The translations under genes and the position numbers were made by a program. Below, in pieces: positions 10,801-23,100 of a stretch of 64,000 nucleotides of DNA. Each line of letters begins with the position of its first letter. Position 1 is the stretch's first letter. The notes beneath the pieces are model-generated. The model saw nothing but the letters and a program-made list of their open reading frames with translations. It was not told the origin of the DNA and ran no database searches. The stretch is from positions 1 through 64,000 of the forward strand of contig FMBT01000370.1 in assembly GCA_900095095.1 (NCBI GenBank), given 5' to 3'. Origin of the DNA: Fragilariopsis cylindrus CCMP1102. Its lineage: Eukaryota > Bacillariophyta > Bacillariophyceae > Bacillariales > Bacillariaceae.

Positions 10801-12566
10801 GCAAGTCGGTTAACATTTTTTGCATGCGATCCCCTCCATCAGCACTATTAACGCGTTTTTGGACACCTCCCGCCACCTTATCAGCAACACCTCCTACGTT
10901 CTGGTTAACAACTGTTAATGCACCGGCAATAATTCCATCCAAACCTCCCAATGAATCCGATCTAACCTCAATTGCGGCCACCAATCGATTACGTACCGAA
11001 TCTCCAAGCTCGATCGATTTCAGTCTAGCCACAGCAGCATCACCCTCTGTGAATGCTTTTGTAAATTTCGATCCAATTTCTCCCGCCCATTGTAACTGAT
11101 CCTTACTGAACAAATTTTTTGCTCGTGCCTGTATTCGACTAGCACCGTCCAAAAATATACCAGCCGATCGTGTATTCATTAATCGTCCTGTTGCTCTTGC
11201 CATGCAGCTGTTTGTTCGTTGACAGTATCCAAAAGACCACTTAGAGTTCGATCAGTCTTAGCAGCCTCTGTCCAACTATCGAGCATACTCCCGAAATTGT
11301 CATTAAGAGACTGTCGTATGGCCTTAACATCGTCAGGATTTACCTTAGCTTGTTCGAGAACAGTTTGCATTGCAACCAGTGCAGCCTTTCGTGATTTAAT
11401 CATAGTTTTCTTGTACAAGTTTTTTTTGTTTCCATTTCCATTCCATTTTGGTCTTCTGCTATGCCGTTGTCGTCATCGTCATCGTCGACTATTCGTATTC
11501 CTGCATGTTCTAACGCTGTTCGTGTCTTCCGAGGAATTTCATCTTGCAACAATTGTTCTAACCGTTCCTTTCCTTTTTCCAATAGAACAGTTAAATCTTC
11601 CATTTTTAACATTTCCATCAGTTGTTGAGCCTCTGCAGTTTCAGCGGTTTTCTTTAGTTTTATTGCAATCTTGTCACTGGAATCAGATACAGCGTTTTTG
11701 AGTTTTTCCGCATGAGCTTCCGGATCGGTGGATGCCGCTGTCGTTGCTGTTGACTTTACCTTATCTAAGTCTAGGCCTATTTTTTGTGTCTGTTCTTTCA
11801 AATATGGTGTTGCCTGCTTTGCTACGTCAGTTACTTGCCTTTTTAATTGTTTAACTTCCTCACGGTTGTAGTTGTCACTTAGAAAAGTTTGAGTGGCTGA
11901 TGCTGCTTTATCGGCTCGTTGTATCAACTGCATTAAGAGAGGATAAAATTTGGCACAAGGTGCGACTTCTGATAACTCGTTCAAAGAAACCTCCTCGGGC
12001 ACTAATACTCTAGCTGATGTGGACGAAGATTCTTCATCTGTGGCAAGCGTCGTCGATACAATCGATAGTCGAGACAAACGTTTGATTTTTGTTGCGCCCA
12101 CCTCATCGATTTTGTCACTGTCACTGTCTTTCTGATTTTCTTTCTTGTTTTTGGCTCTGCTTTTCGACGACTCAACAGGAATAATTCGATAGACTTGTCG
12201 ATCGGAATAATATGCTTGCACCATATACTTTTGTTGTTGGTCCTCTTGTTCGTTATTGTTATTATTATCATCATCTTCGGTTCTCGTTTTCTGTATCCCT
12301 GTCTGTTTTTTGGTAGTTATCATTCCAGGCGCTGCTGGTAGTTTCCTCAGTAAGGTTTCAGGACGTAAACTAGCAACTGACGATGATCCAATTGATCGTC
12401 CTGGAACTCTCCACAACAATACTCGGTAGAACGCAGACGAAATGATACCAACATCGTCGTCGTCCCCTTTCGATGAGGGTCGGGCAACAACTACCCCAAC
12501 ACCGTATGTGGTCTGGACAACATCTCCCGGGGAAAACGAATGAAGCTCGGCGTTATTGTCGGTCAT
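7861..12566 (-). CDS. large multidomain protein with C-terminal PDZ-like repeats
   Basis: Read leftwards from the ATG at 12566 (MTDNNAELHSFSPGDVVQTT). One good intron, 9471-9351 (GTAAGT donor, 121 nt), joins ...DKSGWI to LSKLNQGLSPFW. The upstream part lies in three frames: 12566-11400, then 11418-11179, then 11203-9472. Each shift equals one missing base; the first falls at an A8 run. Restoring two bases makes the spliced CDS exactly 1,528 codons plus stop. Domains: an N-terminal GDVVQTTYGVGVVV segment of Tudor/KOW type; long helical regions; a mixed central domain with alternating beta-strand and helix (about residues 800-1030) that might be lipid-binding; then two or three PDZ-like repeats (around IAVNGIRYQTEDDLFEAL, DLLTHVNGKLVV and DYLVFVNGVSVG). 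This suggests a scaffold acting at membranes. I do not recognise a named family. Alternatively the three frames are separate exons with unseen introns. Confidence 0.7.
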
Positions 12567-13173
12567 CTTTCAAAAAAATGAAATGGTATCAATAACAGTA
12601 TCCAGTTACATGTATAGGAATCGCAGAGCGCACACAGATGCTACTGCTCTAATTAATGTACTACCAGAGCTGCTAGTTTGTAATGATGAAGAGGAGAGGT
12701 ACGCTATGATGTTCGTTGTTAATAAAATTTAATATTTCACCTACTACAGTATTTGGAAAAGTTCTCATCGATGATCGATTTGGGGGAGTATCAATTTTAC
12801 ATGGGAAGAACAATCAATTACTTCACCCTTTATTGTAAAATGACCACAACAATCAATACGGGGGCCCTCCCCCAAATTCAAAATCAAAAAAGATCTTATC
12901 AATTATTATTATTGAGGTGATCGAGTGATTGATGATGATGGATGAGTGAAAATTATAATAAAAATAAGTAAAAAAAAGCTCCTGACTCTTGACACATACC
13001 TCTCATAACACCCACAATAAACACACCACTTACAGAAGACATAAGGCTTTTATTAGAAGTTGCCAGTGCAGTGCCGTCTGTCAGCTTTCTCAATTAACCG
13101 ATCACTCATTCTACATTACAAATTAATACTAAACAGCTGAAATGTACTGCGTCTCACCACTGAGAAGAGATAA
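12567..13173. other. divergent intergenic region
   Basis: About 600 bp separate the diverging PDZ-protein gene (minus) and the deformylase gene (plus). There are poly-A and poly-T tracts and no coding frame, so it presumably holds both promoters. Confidence 0.45.
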
Positions 13174-14304
13174 ATGAAGGACGACGTTCCCTTCACGGCG
13201 ACGATGATAACGATGAGAAGATTTCGTTCACGGATTGCTGTTGCTTTATTACGTCTTAATTCGATGGCAATATCGATGTCTGTTATAGTACTACTACTAC
13301 TATTGCAACAACAAATGATATGGTGCTATGGATTACTACAACCTACGATAACTACTACTACTAATACGAGACGAGAAATTTTTCGTTCATTACTCGGTAC
13401 TACAATTGGTGCTATCAGTACTACTGCGACCATTATAACACCGATATCATCATCATCTGCTGCAACAATGATACCTAACGATCATCCATACGTCTATTCG
13501 AACACATGGACTGGGACAAATTTGAAAATTCAATCTTTGAATGATGCTGTACAAAAAGTAACTACTTCAAATAGTAATTCTGATGATACAAATAATGCAT
13601 CATCGTATAATTACTGGACTATGGGAAAATGGCCAGATCAAATATTACGTCGTCCTGCAAATCCAGTTGATCCTAAGATGTGGTTATTAGGATCATCATC
13701 ATCAACCAACAACCAAGAACAACAACAACAACAACGATTAATACTACAGAAAGCGGCGACGATACTACGAAATACAGCTCGACGTGAAGGGGCAGTTGGT
13801 CTTGCTGCACAACAATGTGGTGTAGATGCAAAAATGGTTTATTTATCTTCATCATCAGGTACTACTGATACTGGTAATAATAACAACGAATTAGTATTTA
13901 TAAATCCTCGAATTGTTAATCGTAGTATAGAAACAAATATGAATGTATGGACGGAGGAATGTTTAGTTTTACCTCCTACCTTTCGAGCAACCGTTTTAAG
14001 AGATGATTGGATTGATATCGAATATGATTTCTCATATGAGTTTCGTCGATCATCATCAACAATAACGGGGGAAATGGTTGTGATACCAACACAAGGACGA
14101 GGAGGAACATCGTCGTCGTTAATGCCTATGAAACGACGTTTCTTTGGAGAACAAAGTCGTTGTCTTCAACATGAACTTGATCATGATCGTGGAATTTTAA
14201 TAACCGATCATGTTGGTCTAGAGGAACTGGAGAATGACGTGATGAGACAAATTGAGACCAACGGGCATACCCAACGGATGGAGCTGGCATATTCTAGAGA
14301 ATAA
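13174..14304 (+). CDS. peptide deformylase, probably plastid-targeted
   Basis: Peptide deformylase removes the formyl group from the starting methionine of organelle-made proteins, using a metal held by one cysteine and two histidines. All three motifs are visible: AVGLAAQQ at residues 207-214, EECLVLP at 261-267 (metal ligand Cys263) and QHELDHDRG at 332-340 (His333, His337, catalytic Glu334). Two motif positions differ from the textbook forms: the first motif has Ala for the leading Gly, and the second has EECL instead of EGCL. The first 55 residues hold basic residues and then a hydrophobic core (SVIVLLLLL), followed by a Thr/Ser-rich transit-like segment. That is the bipartite layout of diatom plastid proteins. 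Several in-frame ATGs (13174, 13204, 13213) could serve as start. Gln- and Ser-rich insertions enlarge the protein to 376 residues. The gene is intact and apparently intronless. Confidence 0.88.
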   Translation: MKDDVPFTATMITMRRFRSRIAVALLRLNSMAISMSVIVLLLLLQQQMIWCYGLLQPTITTTTNTRREIFRSLLGTTIGAISTTATIITPISSSSAATMIPNDHPYVYSNTWTGTNLKIQSLNDAVQKVTTSNSNSDDTNNASSYNYWTMGKWPDQILRRPANPVDPKMWLLGSSSSTNNQEQQQQQRLILQKAATILRNTARREGAVGLAAQQCGVDAKMVYLSSSSGTTDTGNNNNELVFINPRIVNRSIETNMNVWTEECLVLPPTFRATVLRDDWIDIEYDFSYEFRRSSSTITGEMVVIPTQGRGGTSSSLMPMKRRFFGEQSRCLQHELDHDRGILITDHVGLEELENDVMRQIETNGHTQRMELAYSRE

Positions 14305-14475
14305 AAATAAACAATAGTGTTAAAAATAATGCTAAAGCGTTAATTTGATAGGTGGATACTAAATTAGTTCAAGTAACTAAAAGATATCAAAATAAATAAG
14401 AGTTGTTTTTCTTTTCTGTTTCTATTCACAAACAATATCGGAATGAATGAATCCCCCTTTTCTTTTTCCGATGAA

Positions 14476-16944
14476 TTATACGATTGTTTTTGTTCCATCG
14501 GGGAACAAGATAATTTTTACACCATCAGCACAATGTCTTTCTACTTGTCCACTGGAGTATTCGTACAAGACACTGCCATCGTTTTGTGTTATCTGAAGTA
14601 CTTTCTCCTTGGAATGATAGTACGCCACTACACACGACGATGAAGGAGACGAACAAGTTACGTTCTTGGTTGCACCAAATCTTGTCTCTACATCCCCATT
14701 TCTAAAACGCGTTACTGTTGTACCGTCTGGATGAACTTCCTTAGAAGTTCCATTTCCGTAATCGATTAAGTGCCCACCACTCGGCGTCGTCCTTTTAGTA
14801 CGATGACTGGCATGAGATGAGATAGCAGAAGTTTCGGAGTGACTAGCATTGAGAGGTAATGCAATTCTATTGCTTTTGGGAGTCTTGTGTACAATGCTTT
14901 GTGTCTCGTCCTTATTGTATCTGCTGTTGCTGGCTTTATAATCCGATTGATTAGTAGGATCGGCATCTCTTTGACTCCTCAAGGTTGTACGCTTCACTAC
15001 TCCACCCTCCTTCACAATACACGCCAATTGTTCCTTCATGACGATCATCTGATTTGACAATTCTCGAATTTGTTCGTCCTGTTTCGTCATCAGCATATGA
15101 AGTTGATTTTCAGTTTCTGATCGTGATGAAATCTTATGGTTGATTTCGTGGCGCAAATCATTAATTGAAGCTTCGATAGCTTGATGATGCTGTTGTAAGA
15201 ATTCGGTTGAGACGGGACTATCGCCGGATACCGAAGCCGATTGTGATTCGGTACGAATTAATTGTCGTTGTTCTACCACCCATTGATTGACAGAGTCCTT
15301 TATGTCTTTGGCCCATTGTCGTGCCGATTCTCTTTCCTGACGGGCATCTTTCAAGGCATCAACAGCCGTTTGAAGAAGTTTCTTTGCACTTTCAGGACTG
15401 GTCAGCACTAGTTTGCTAGATTGTTCGTTTTGTTGTTGTTTTGGTATTGGAGTTTCAAGATTCGTACCTTGGATGTTATTATTATCGTTGTCGTTGTCGT
15501 TATCATTATCATTGCTGCCATAATCTCGACGACGAATAGGAAAAGGAGTTGCTTTTCGGTTAAGGTAGGTAGCATTAGTTGTAGAATCCATTTCCAATTC
15601 ACAATTATCATGGTCGCCACTTGTAGTAATCGGAGTCGTCATGGTCTTGTATTCGTTTTCTTCCACCACGGGAGTGCCAACTATGGAAACAGGAAGAAAG
15701 GAAATCGCTCTTCGAGCAGGAGTTGTTTGAAGCTGAATGGAAGACTCGCATTTGTTGTTTCCGATCCGGTCTTTTTCATTGTCTTCTGCTACTTTTTCGT
15801 CGATCCGGATACGACGATAATGAGGATAAGGTGTACCCTTTCTGATATCGAATTTTCTTACTTCGTCATCGTTAGTTGCTGAATTGTTTCCTTCTTTCGA
15901 CTTGGATGGCGTAGCATCCTTAGAGACAGTCTGAAAAGAGATTGTTTTGGCTCTATCAGGTGACGAAACAATTATACCGTTCTTTTGGAAGGTGGACAAG
16001 AGTCTAGGGGTTGATGATGATGATGATGATGTTGGTCCCATCATATCTTCTTGAACAATCTCATCATCCCCATCCTCGCTTTTGGACAAAGATAAAATTA
16101 AAGAAAGAGATTCGTCGTGGAAATACAACGAGGCTTCCCGACTGGGTGGACTCCCCGCAGGTTCATCTCGAGTAGGTGGACTTCCTGAAGGGTCTAAGAT
16201 TTTGGAGTATTGTTGTCCTGCCTGGAGCTGGAGCACATTTTGTGGTGTATTATTTTTCTTGTCTTTATTATCTTCCGCACCACTGAATCGATTCGTACGA
16301 TCTCGGAAGACATCATCTTTAGATTTGCGATTGCTGTAAATGTTAACACGCTCGTCATTACTACTAATGCTACCAAAATGATGTGTATCTGTAGTAGAAA
16401 AAAGTTGCTTGTTCGTGGACGGAGGAGTCGCCGTTGTTGTCGCCGCCATTTGCATGGTTCCTTCCGTCATCTTGTCAAATGCCAAACCGTCAATGTAACC
16501 AATCAATTCCTCTAGGTCGGTCTTCATAGCTTGTGTGACACTATCCGTGGGAGAAGGAGGGAGATGTTTATTGTCAGGACTACAATCACCGCCAGTATTC
16601 ATGTTGTTCGAAAATTCGTTCATCGTTGTGGGCATGTTATGACTACCCGAAGACGATACCATCGTAAGTATTTGTTTCGTCAACGATGGAGTGGATGGAG
16701 GAGGGGGTGGACGAGAACGAAGAGGACTCCTCTTATCTGTGTCATGAACGAACGAAGAAGTAGAAGTCGCCATCATGGAAACAATTACTGTTGAAATATC
16801 AGGAGGTAGGCAGCGCAAAATAGTTGATGTTGTCTGGTTGTTGTAGTAAGGTATATTTGCTTGTTTTCCCTGTTCTGTTGTTGTTGTTATTGCTGTTGTC
16901 ATTTTATGCGTTTTCGATAGCAGTTGCGTCGTGTTACAACGCAT
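14476..16944 (-). CDS. CPAP/SAS-4-like protein with C-terminal G-box (TCP10_C) domain
   Basis: The frame opens at a GTG, but the first ATG is at 16944 (MRCNTTQLLSKTHK), giving 822 residues. The first 530 residues are Ser/Thr/Asp-rich and probably disordered. Residues about 540-690 form a coiled coil (KKLLQTAVDALKDARQERES onward). The last 95 residues carry the repeated beta-hairpin words of the T-complex-protein-10 C-terminal domain, or G-box: NGTSKEVHPDGTTVTRFRNG, then NDGSVLYEYSSGQVERH, and FPDGTKTIV at the end. In animals this domain belongs to CPAP/SAS-4 (CENPJ), which binds STIL/Ana2 and builds centriolar microtubule walls. The identification rests on the G-box plus coiled coil; the tubulin-binding part of CPAP is not obvious. 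The gene is divergently transcribed from the ASPM homologue 207 bp away. It is uninterrupted, with no intron seen. Confidence 0.75.
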   Translation of the reverse strand: MRCNTTQLLSKTHKMTTAITTTTEQGKQANIPYYNNQTTSTILRCLPPDISTVIVSMMATSTSSFVHDTDKRSPLRSRPPPPPSTPSLTKQILTMVSSSGSHNMPTTMNEFSNNMNTGGDCSPDNKHLPPSPTDSVTQAMKTDLEELIGYIDGLAFDKMTEGTMQMAATTTATPPSTNKQLFSTTDTHHFGSISSNDERVNIYSNRKSKDDVFRDRTNRFSGAEDNKDKKNNTPQNVLQLQAGQQYSKILDPSGSPPTRDEPAGSPPSREASLYFHDESLSLILSLSKSEDGDDEIVQEDMMGPTSSSSSSTPRLLSTFQKNGIIVSSPDRAKTISFQTVSKDATPSKSKEGNNSATNDDEVRKFDIRKGTPYPHYRRIRIDEKVAEDNEKDRIGNNKCESSIQLQTTPARRAISFLPVSIVGTPVVEENEYKTMTTPITTSGDHDNCELEMDSTTNATYLNRKATPFPIRRRDYGSNDNDNDNDNDNNNIQGTNLETPIPKQQQNEQSSKLVLTSPESAKKLLQTAVDALKDARQERESARQWAKDIKDSVNQWVVEQRQLIRTESQSASVSGDSPVSTEFLQQHHQAIEASINDLRHEINHKISSRSETENQLHMLMTKQDEQIRELSNQMIVMKEQLACIVKEGGVVKRTTLRSQRDADPTNQSDYKASNSRYNKDETQSIVHKTPKSNRIALPLNASHSETSAISSHASHRTKRTTPSGGHLIDYGNGTSKEVHPDGTTVTRFRNGDVETRFGATKNVTCSSPSSSCVVAYYHSKEKVLQITQNDGSVLYEYSSGQVERHCADGVKIILFPDGTKTIV

Positions 16945-17151
16945 TCGCGCCACTTAAAATTTGAATTTTGGTCGCGCGCGCCCGTCAAACATGCTGAAAG
17001 AGGTCAACACAAAAACTCAAATTCAAAACGAGTAAGAAAGATGTGACACAAACAACAACAAACTGCCAACAAACGCAGCGCACAGAGTCGTATAGATTTT
17101 ATTCTTCCATCCTTCTGTCCATCATTCTTCTCTAACTGAGAACGGGAAAAG
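16945..17151. promoter_or_regulatory. shared 207-bp divergent promoter region (CPAP-like / ASPM)
   Basis: This spacer lies between the two start codons of a head-to-head pair and must contain both 5' leaders and promoters. It holds an unusually GC-rich core, GTCGCGCGCGCCCG at 16971-16984, inside AT-rich DNA. A TTTGAA word (16960-16965), the form of the animal cell-cycle CHR element, sits just beside it. Assigning a function to either motif is inference. Confidence 0.5.
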
Positions 17152-20100
17152 ATGCTGAAGATCCATCAAGACCATCGAGATGGAGGTGGAGTGGCCGCAA
17201 CTACCACATCTCGCAGCAAAGCTGTTTCCTTTGGTGTAGACGAAAAACAACCTACTCGACACAATGGTAGAAAAGCATTAACACCACTTCGAACAAGAAA
17301 TCGGAAACCGATCAATTCTCCGTATCCTAATGATAAAAAACACTCATCGACGCTGTTCAAATCACCATCATCAAAAACGACCACGACGAGTAATTCGTTT
17401 CGACAAGGTCTTAAAAAGGGATGTACGCCATCATCGACTAAAAGTAAGATACGAAATAATGATAGACGTGGTGAGGAGAACGAGACGATGACAGCTACTA
17501 CTACCATTACTATTAGTCAACCGTTACAAAATCGATCGCAGCAACAACAACAGACGAAGCAACTACCCAAAACACCCAATAGCGCTAGCGCTTTGAGACG
17601 AGTTCTTCGTGGTACTACGATTCAATCGGAAGAAATGCAGCAGCAGCGACAACAACAACAACAACATAATCGTCCTTCGGAAGAAATAGGGAAAAGTCGT
17701 ATGAATAAAATTGATCCGGTAGATAGTCAAAAACCAACTCTAGTCAATGCTAGTAGGTTGCGTTTATCTTCAGGGAACAACCAACAATCACTTCTTTCTC
17801 GATCGACAGTGACAGTATCAACCTCATCGTCACTTGTAGCGGAACGTTCACGACTAATTGGCAAAAGTGGAGTGGCTGCTACCGGAAGATCATCACTTAT
17901 GGGTTGCCTCGGTCCTCCTAAGCGGGTTGAACCAAAAACACCTAATTCCTTGTTACGGACCGAATTGGAAGACGAGGACGATGATTTTGATGAATCCTTG
18001 CTCATGTCTCCTCCTCCAGGGGCCTTATGGAATGCCTTGAATATTTCGAGTGGTGGTAGTGGTGGTGGTAAAAATCGACACAGCAGTAGTCCTATGGTTA
18101 CGACAGGTTTAATCATTGTATCGCCCCAAGCTGCAGAACAGATCCACACTTGGTCTTCTACCAAAAAGAAGTTATCATCGTCGCCTCTATCTTCACATAT
18201 CTCACCATCGTCCAGAGCAAATAATAGTACAAGTACAACGTCTCCAACGGTACCTAGGGCTCTAATGCAGACTCCACATGCCGCGGCAAAGATGATGATG
18301 ACAACTAATTCTCCTTCGAACAGTTCAAAAGTCAAACAAGCTCCTATCGTGGAAGAAGTCATTCACACAACAGAGGAGGGCTTATATTGTGCAATAGATG
18401 AACCTTCGAATGACAAAAAGTACACAAAAAATTGACCGTTTCTCCATCGTGTAAGACATCAAATGAGAATGCTGGTGTAGATGACGATACTTGTAAATCA
18501 GAACAGGTGGTTGAAAAGACAACTAAAGGCGGGATTGCGATGGATTTAACTGACCTATTCTCTCCTAAAAGCAATGATAACAAATCACAACAGCAAAATC
18601 AACCGGAGAAGAAAAAGATTTTTACGGAGAGTACACCCTTGTCGTCGTCGATACCCGCGGCATTGCTATCTAGATTGTCTACAAACAAGCAAAAATCTTC
18701 CTCACGGCAGACCCAAAAGAAAGACACCCGTATATTGCCGTCGATTCCAAAAGCGTCAGTAAAGTCGAGTAAGATTATTAAAGATAAGAAAATATCAACC
18801 CTAAACAAGACCAAGAGTTCGAATAAAATCTCGACCAAACCTAGCAGAAAGAACAAGGCAACGGAGATGGTGAAACCATGGAAGACCTCAGTTTCCAAAT
18901 CTTCCAGGATAAATGAATACGGAGCGTCGAAGAATCTTGTAAAGCAATCGTCTATCGAAGAGAAATTAATAGTAACAGATGTAAAACGAGGCAAAATGTT
19001 CACCGAAAGTACATCTGACGAGAAAGAGCTCTCAAAGTTAGAAGATACGATTACTTGTGAACGACAATCGGAGGCGAGTCATCGAGGAGGCTTCGCGTTT
19101 AATGTTGGCTTTAATGATACAGCAGAAAAATCCATGACGCCACTACCATCGTCAAGGAATAAAACTATATTGGCAACGAATCCATCGAAAACAACTACGA
19201 TCACCAAAGATTCCAATCGAAATGACGTCTGGGCTGAGAGGCAATGCGAATCCTTTGTTGGATGGCTAAATTATACGTTCAACCCAGAGGAAATGGATAT
19301 CATTAACGAGGGTAGTGATGTTGCGGGTCTACGGGCACTTTTGATTCATCGTCGCCTTGCTGCTAGTCGAGCAAAGGCTTTTGATTTGTTTCGAGACGAC
19401 TCCATGCACCAGATTCGAACCATAATTGTGAAAGAAATTGCACGTGGAAAGCTTTCCATTCGTTCCGATCGTGATGTGACCGCAGACATTCAGCTTAGAA
19501 AGAAATTGGTGTCTCTCCTTCTTTCGTATACAACCCCTTGGCTTCGAATGGGATTAGAAGTTATGTTTGGGGAATGTATTGAGCCAGTGCCTATCTCACA
19601 AAAAAGTCCTAAGGTACGTACTTTTCCCTCTTCTTTTTGTATATCCACCAAGCTGAGCATGTGTAGAATTCTCGAATGCTCTCTTACCCGCTTATTTTCT
19701 AATCTTATTTGAAATAACCAAAATTCGTGGAATAGACATATTTGGGCCGAATGAAGCTTTCTCTGGAGATTTTTATGAAAAAGTGTTTCCTATCTGATGA
19801 ATTCACATTAGAAAAGTTTACGAAAGGTCGCTGTAATGTTCCGTCAGGTAAATTTGAAACGCGATATAAAGCACAAATGAGAAATCTAGTGTTATCAAGA
19901 ATCATGACTTTGGTATTCTTTCTAGATCGAGCGAAGACGGCAAACGTGTTAGACAAAATACCAAGATTATTCACCGTATCGTCTGAAGTGAAATCATCAC
20001 GTGATGTTCTCGTCACCATTTGCAGAGAATGCTTGTCTTCGGAGGGAGACGTTGTCAAACATCTTTCTCGAATCGGCCTTAAAATATCTTACGTTCAGGA

Positions 20101-23100
20101 CCCAGTCGACGAAGTTAGCTTCAAAGTCAGTAATTTGGCTACTGATCTACGCGATGGAGTCCTCCTGACAAGACTTGCTGAACTTATTACGGGTACATCG
20201 TTCAAAACGCTTATGGCGTCGCTCCGCCTTCCAGTTGTGTCAAGATTGCAAAAGAAATTCAATGTAAATCTAGCACTTTCTAAGATCAAGGATTCTGGAA
20301 TAACCATAGCAGCAGGGATCAACGCCCATCATATAATGGATGGTCACAGAGAGAAGGTTCTGGTTCTGATGTGGTGTATTATTGCACATTGTTGTATGGA
20401 AAAACTGATACAGGGTAACCAAGTCGAGGATGAAATCCAAAATGTCGTCCGATCATCACAAGCTAGAAAGAAAATTGAAGGTATATCCTGTACGGAACTC
20501 AAGCATGCATCAGTTCAACACAAATGTATCGTCGCTAAAGATTCCTCTCCAGAAAAAATCCTGAAAGATCTTTTGCTTCGCTGGAGTCAGGCTGTTTGCT
20601 CATCATTCGGTCTGGCAATCAGTGACTTGAGCGACTCTTTTGCGAATGGCAGGGCACTATGCTTATTGATACACTACTACCATCCTTCGTTAATTCGTGT
20701 CGATGACATCTTACCTACGTCTCTTGAATCGGACTCTTCTCACGGCGACCTGAATCTAAACGAAGACGAATTTTCAGAAAACGAACGAGCTAATTGGAAG
20801 AAAGCTTCCAAATCAATGCAAGAGCTTGGAGGAATTCCTGATATGATCCCTATATGTGATTCGAGAAACCCTCCGGACGAAAAATCGATGCTCCTGTGTC
20901 TATCTTATTTATGTTCTCGTTTGATGGAGTCTAGTCGAGAAATTTTTGCAACTATATTGATTCAGGCGTGCTATCGCAAGTATCGTAGCAAGATTTTAAT
21001 GGAAAAGAAAAATGCTGCTGCTGCATTCATTTTCCGTACATGGGCTCTGAACAAAGATAATTACTTCCGAAAACAAAAGCAACGATATACGGTTGCTGTT
21101 GCTACGTTAGAAGATTTTATTCTTTCCCATAAATATGCTCTGAAGCAAATGAAGAGAACAAGGTTAAAGAAGGAACTCATGATGCATTCAGCAATCAATA
21201 TTCAGAGGATGTTTCGAGGAAAACTTGGTCGGGATCGGTATTCTAAAACGTTTGAACTAGAGAATGCCGTCATTCTTATTCAGAGCATCTTCAGGCAGCA
21301 ACTAGCAATGCGATCGTTGAATAGTAAAATTGCATCAGAAAACGCAGCCATCACTGTACAATGTGCCTTTCGTCGTTATGTCGCACAGGAAGTGTTCCTT
21401 GACTACCGGTTTTACATTATTCAGTTGCAACGTACTTTAAGGGGATATTTAGTACGAAAGGAAATGAAGGGAAGGGAATATGCAGCTAGTTTGATCCAAC
21501 AAGCATGGTGGTCTTATGTACTACATACTGAAACTGAATTGGCAGCAACATGCTTGCAAAAGACCTGGCGAGGTACTCTAGGGAGACGTAAATACATTGA
21601 ATGTTCCAACCGTCGTAATGCGGCATGTTCTATCCAAAAAATATGGAGAGGATACTACCAATCTTTGATGTATTTCATCGCTGTGGAATCATCGATTGTG
21701 TTACAGAAGATGACGCGAGGTTTTCTAGCAAGAAAAGTCAATTCAATACGTATATACCGCCAATCCGCGACCTCAATCCAAAAAGTATGGAGAGGATTTT
21801 CAGTTCAAGTTCAGTATCAGGTTGATCTCCTAGATATATGTGCGGTACAGAGCTTGGCACGGAGATATCTTGCACGAAGGGTTTATTCAAAGAGGGTATT
21901 TGCTCTCTCAGTTCTACAGTGTGCATACCGCTGTTCTCTAGCACGACGCAAAGTGACATTCAAAATTGAAGCTATAATTGAAGAGACACACTATAGACTT
22001 TTGACATCATCAGCTACAAAGATTCAGTCAGCTTATCGCGTAAAGAAACTTCGATCTATGTTTGTACGATCGAAAAATGCTGTGGTGGATATACAGAAAT
22101 ATTGGAGAGGATATAAAAGCCGTCGAACCCTTAAAACTCAATCATTTGCAGCAACTATGATACAGTCCATCTGGCGACAATATTGGGTATATAGCGACTA
22201 CAAAATGTTTATAAAAGAAAAAGAAGCGGCAGTTCTAATCCAAGCCTATGCTCGTCGAATGGTTACCAGGCAGATGATAGATGTCCAAAGTTTTTCAGCA
22301 CGCATGATTCAGCGTCAATGGCATCGGCATTCGTTGTTTACATTAGAGACGTACCACGTCACGATGATTCAAGCAGTTCTGCGTTCTTATTTGGCTAGAA
22401 CGCATTTTCTTAAGCTGAAGAAATCAGCAATTGTCGTGCAGAAAATAGCAAGAGTCCATCATGCAAGAAAGGTGTTTGCGCTTGAACAGAATACGCGGCA
22501 ATGCGAAGATGCTGCTATTTCTATACAGAGAATTTGGAGAGGATTTTCAGACCAAGTTCAGTTTCAAATGGATATTTTTGATATTGTCTGTATTCAAAGT
22601 GTTTCCCGGAAATTTCTTGCTTCGAGAGCTTATCAGAGAACTATCACATCTGTATCTACCATACAACGTGCATCAAGATGCGCTGCTGCAAGGCGCGAAA
22701 GATCATTGAGAAAGCTTGTTCTGGATACTATAGTTACGAATTCGGTCATCACGATTCAGACAATGTTCCGATCACATACGATGAGATCCAAATTTTCGAC
22801 CATGAAAGATGCTTCAGTGGTTATTCAGAGGTGTTGGCAAGGACATGCTACTCGCAAATGCCTCGGCAAAATGCGACGATGTGCAACTTCTATCCAAAGC
22901 AGCTGGCGTATGTATCAACTCCGTTCCAGTTATCTGTCGCTTTTAGAATCTGCTACAAAGATCCAGTCTTCCTGTCGTTTGTATTCCACAAGATCAAGAT
23001 ATTTGGCACTAAAAGATGCAGTAATCGTCATCCAACGTCGTAGGAGAGGATTTGCTGTAAGAGATAGTTTGACCAAACAATCTCGTGCCGCTACCATGAT

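Noticed and set aside
11400-11440. Programmed -1 ribosomal frameshift at the A8 run
   Set aside because: The run fits a slippery heptamer, but breaks of the same sign occur in many unrelated core genes and several sites lack any slippery word. Assembly deletions explain all of them with one cause.
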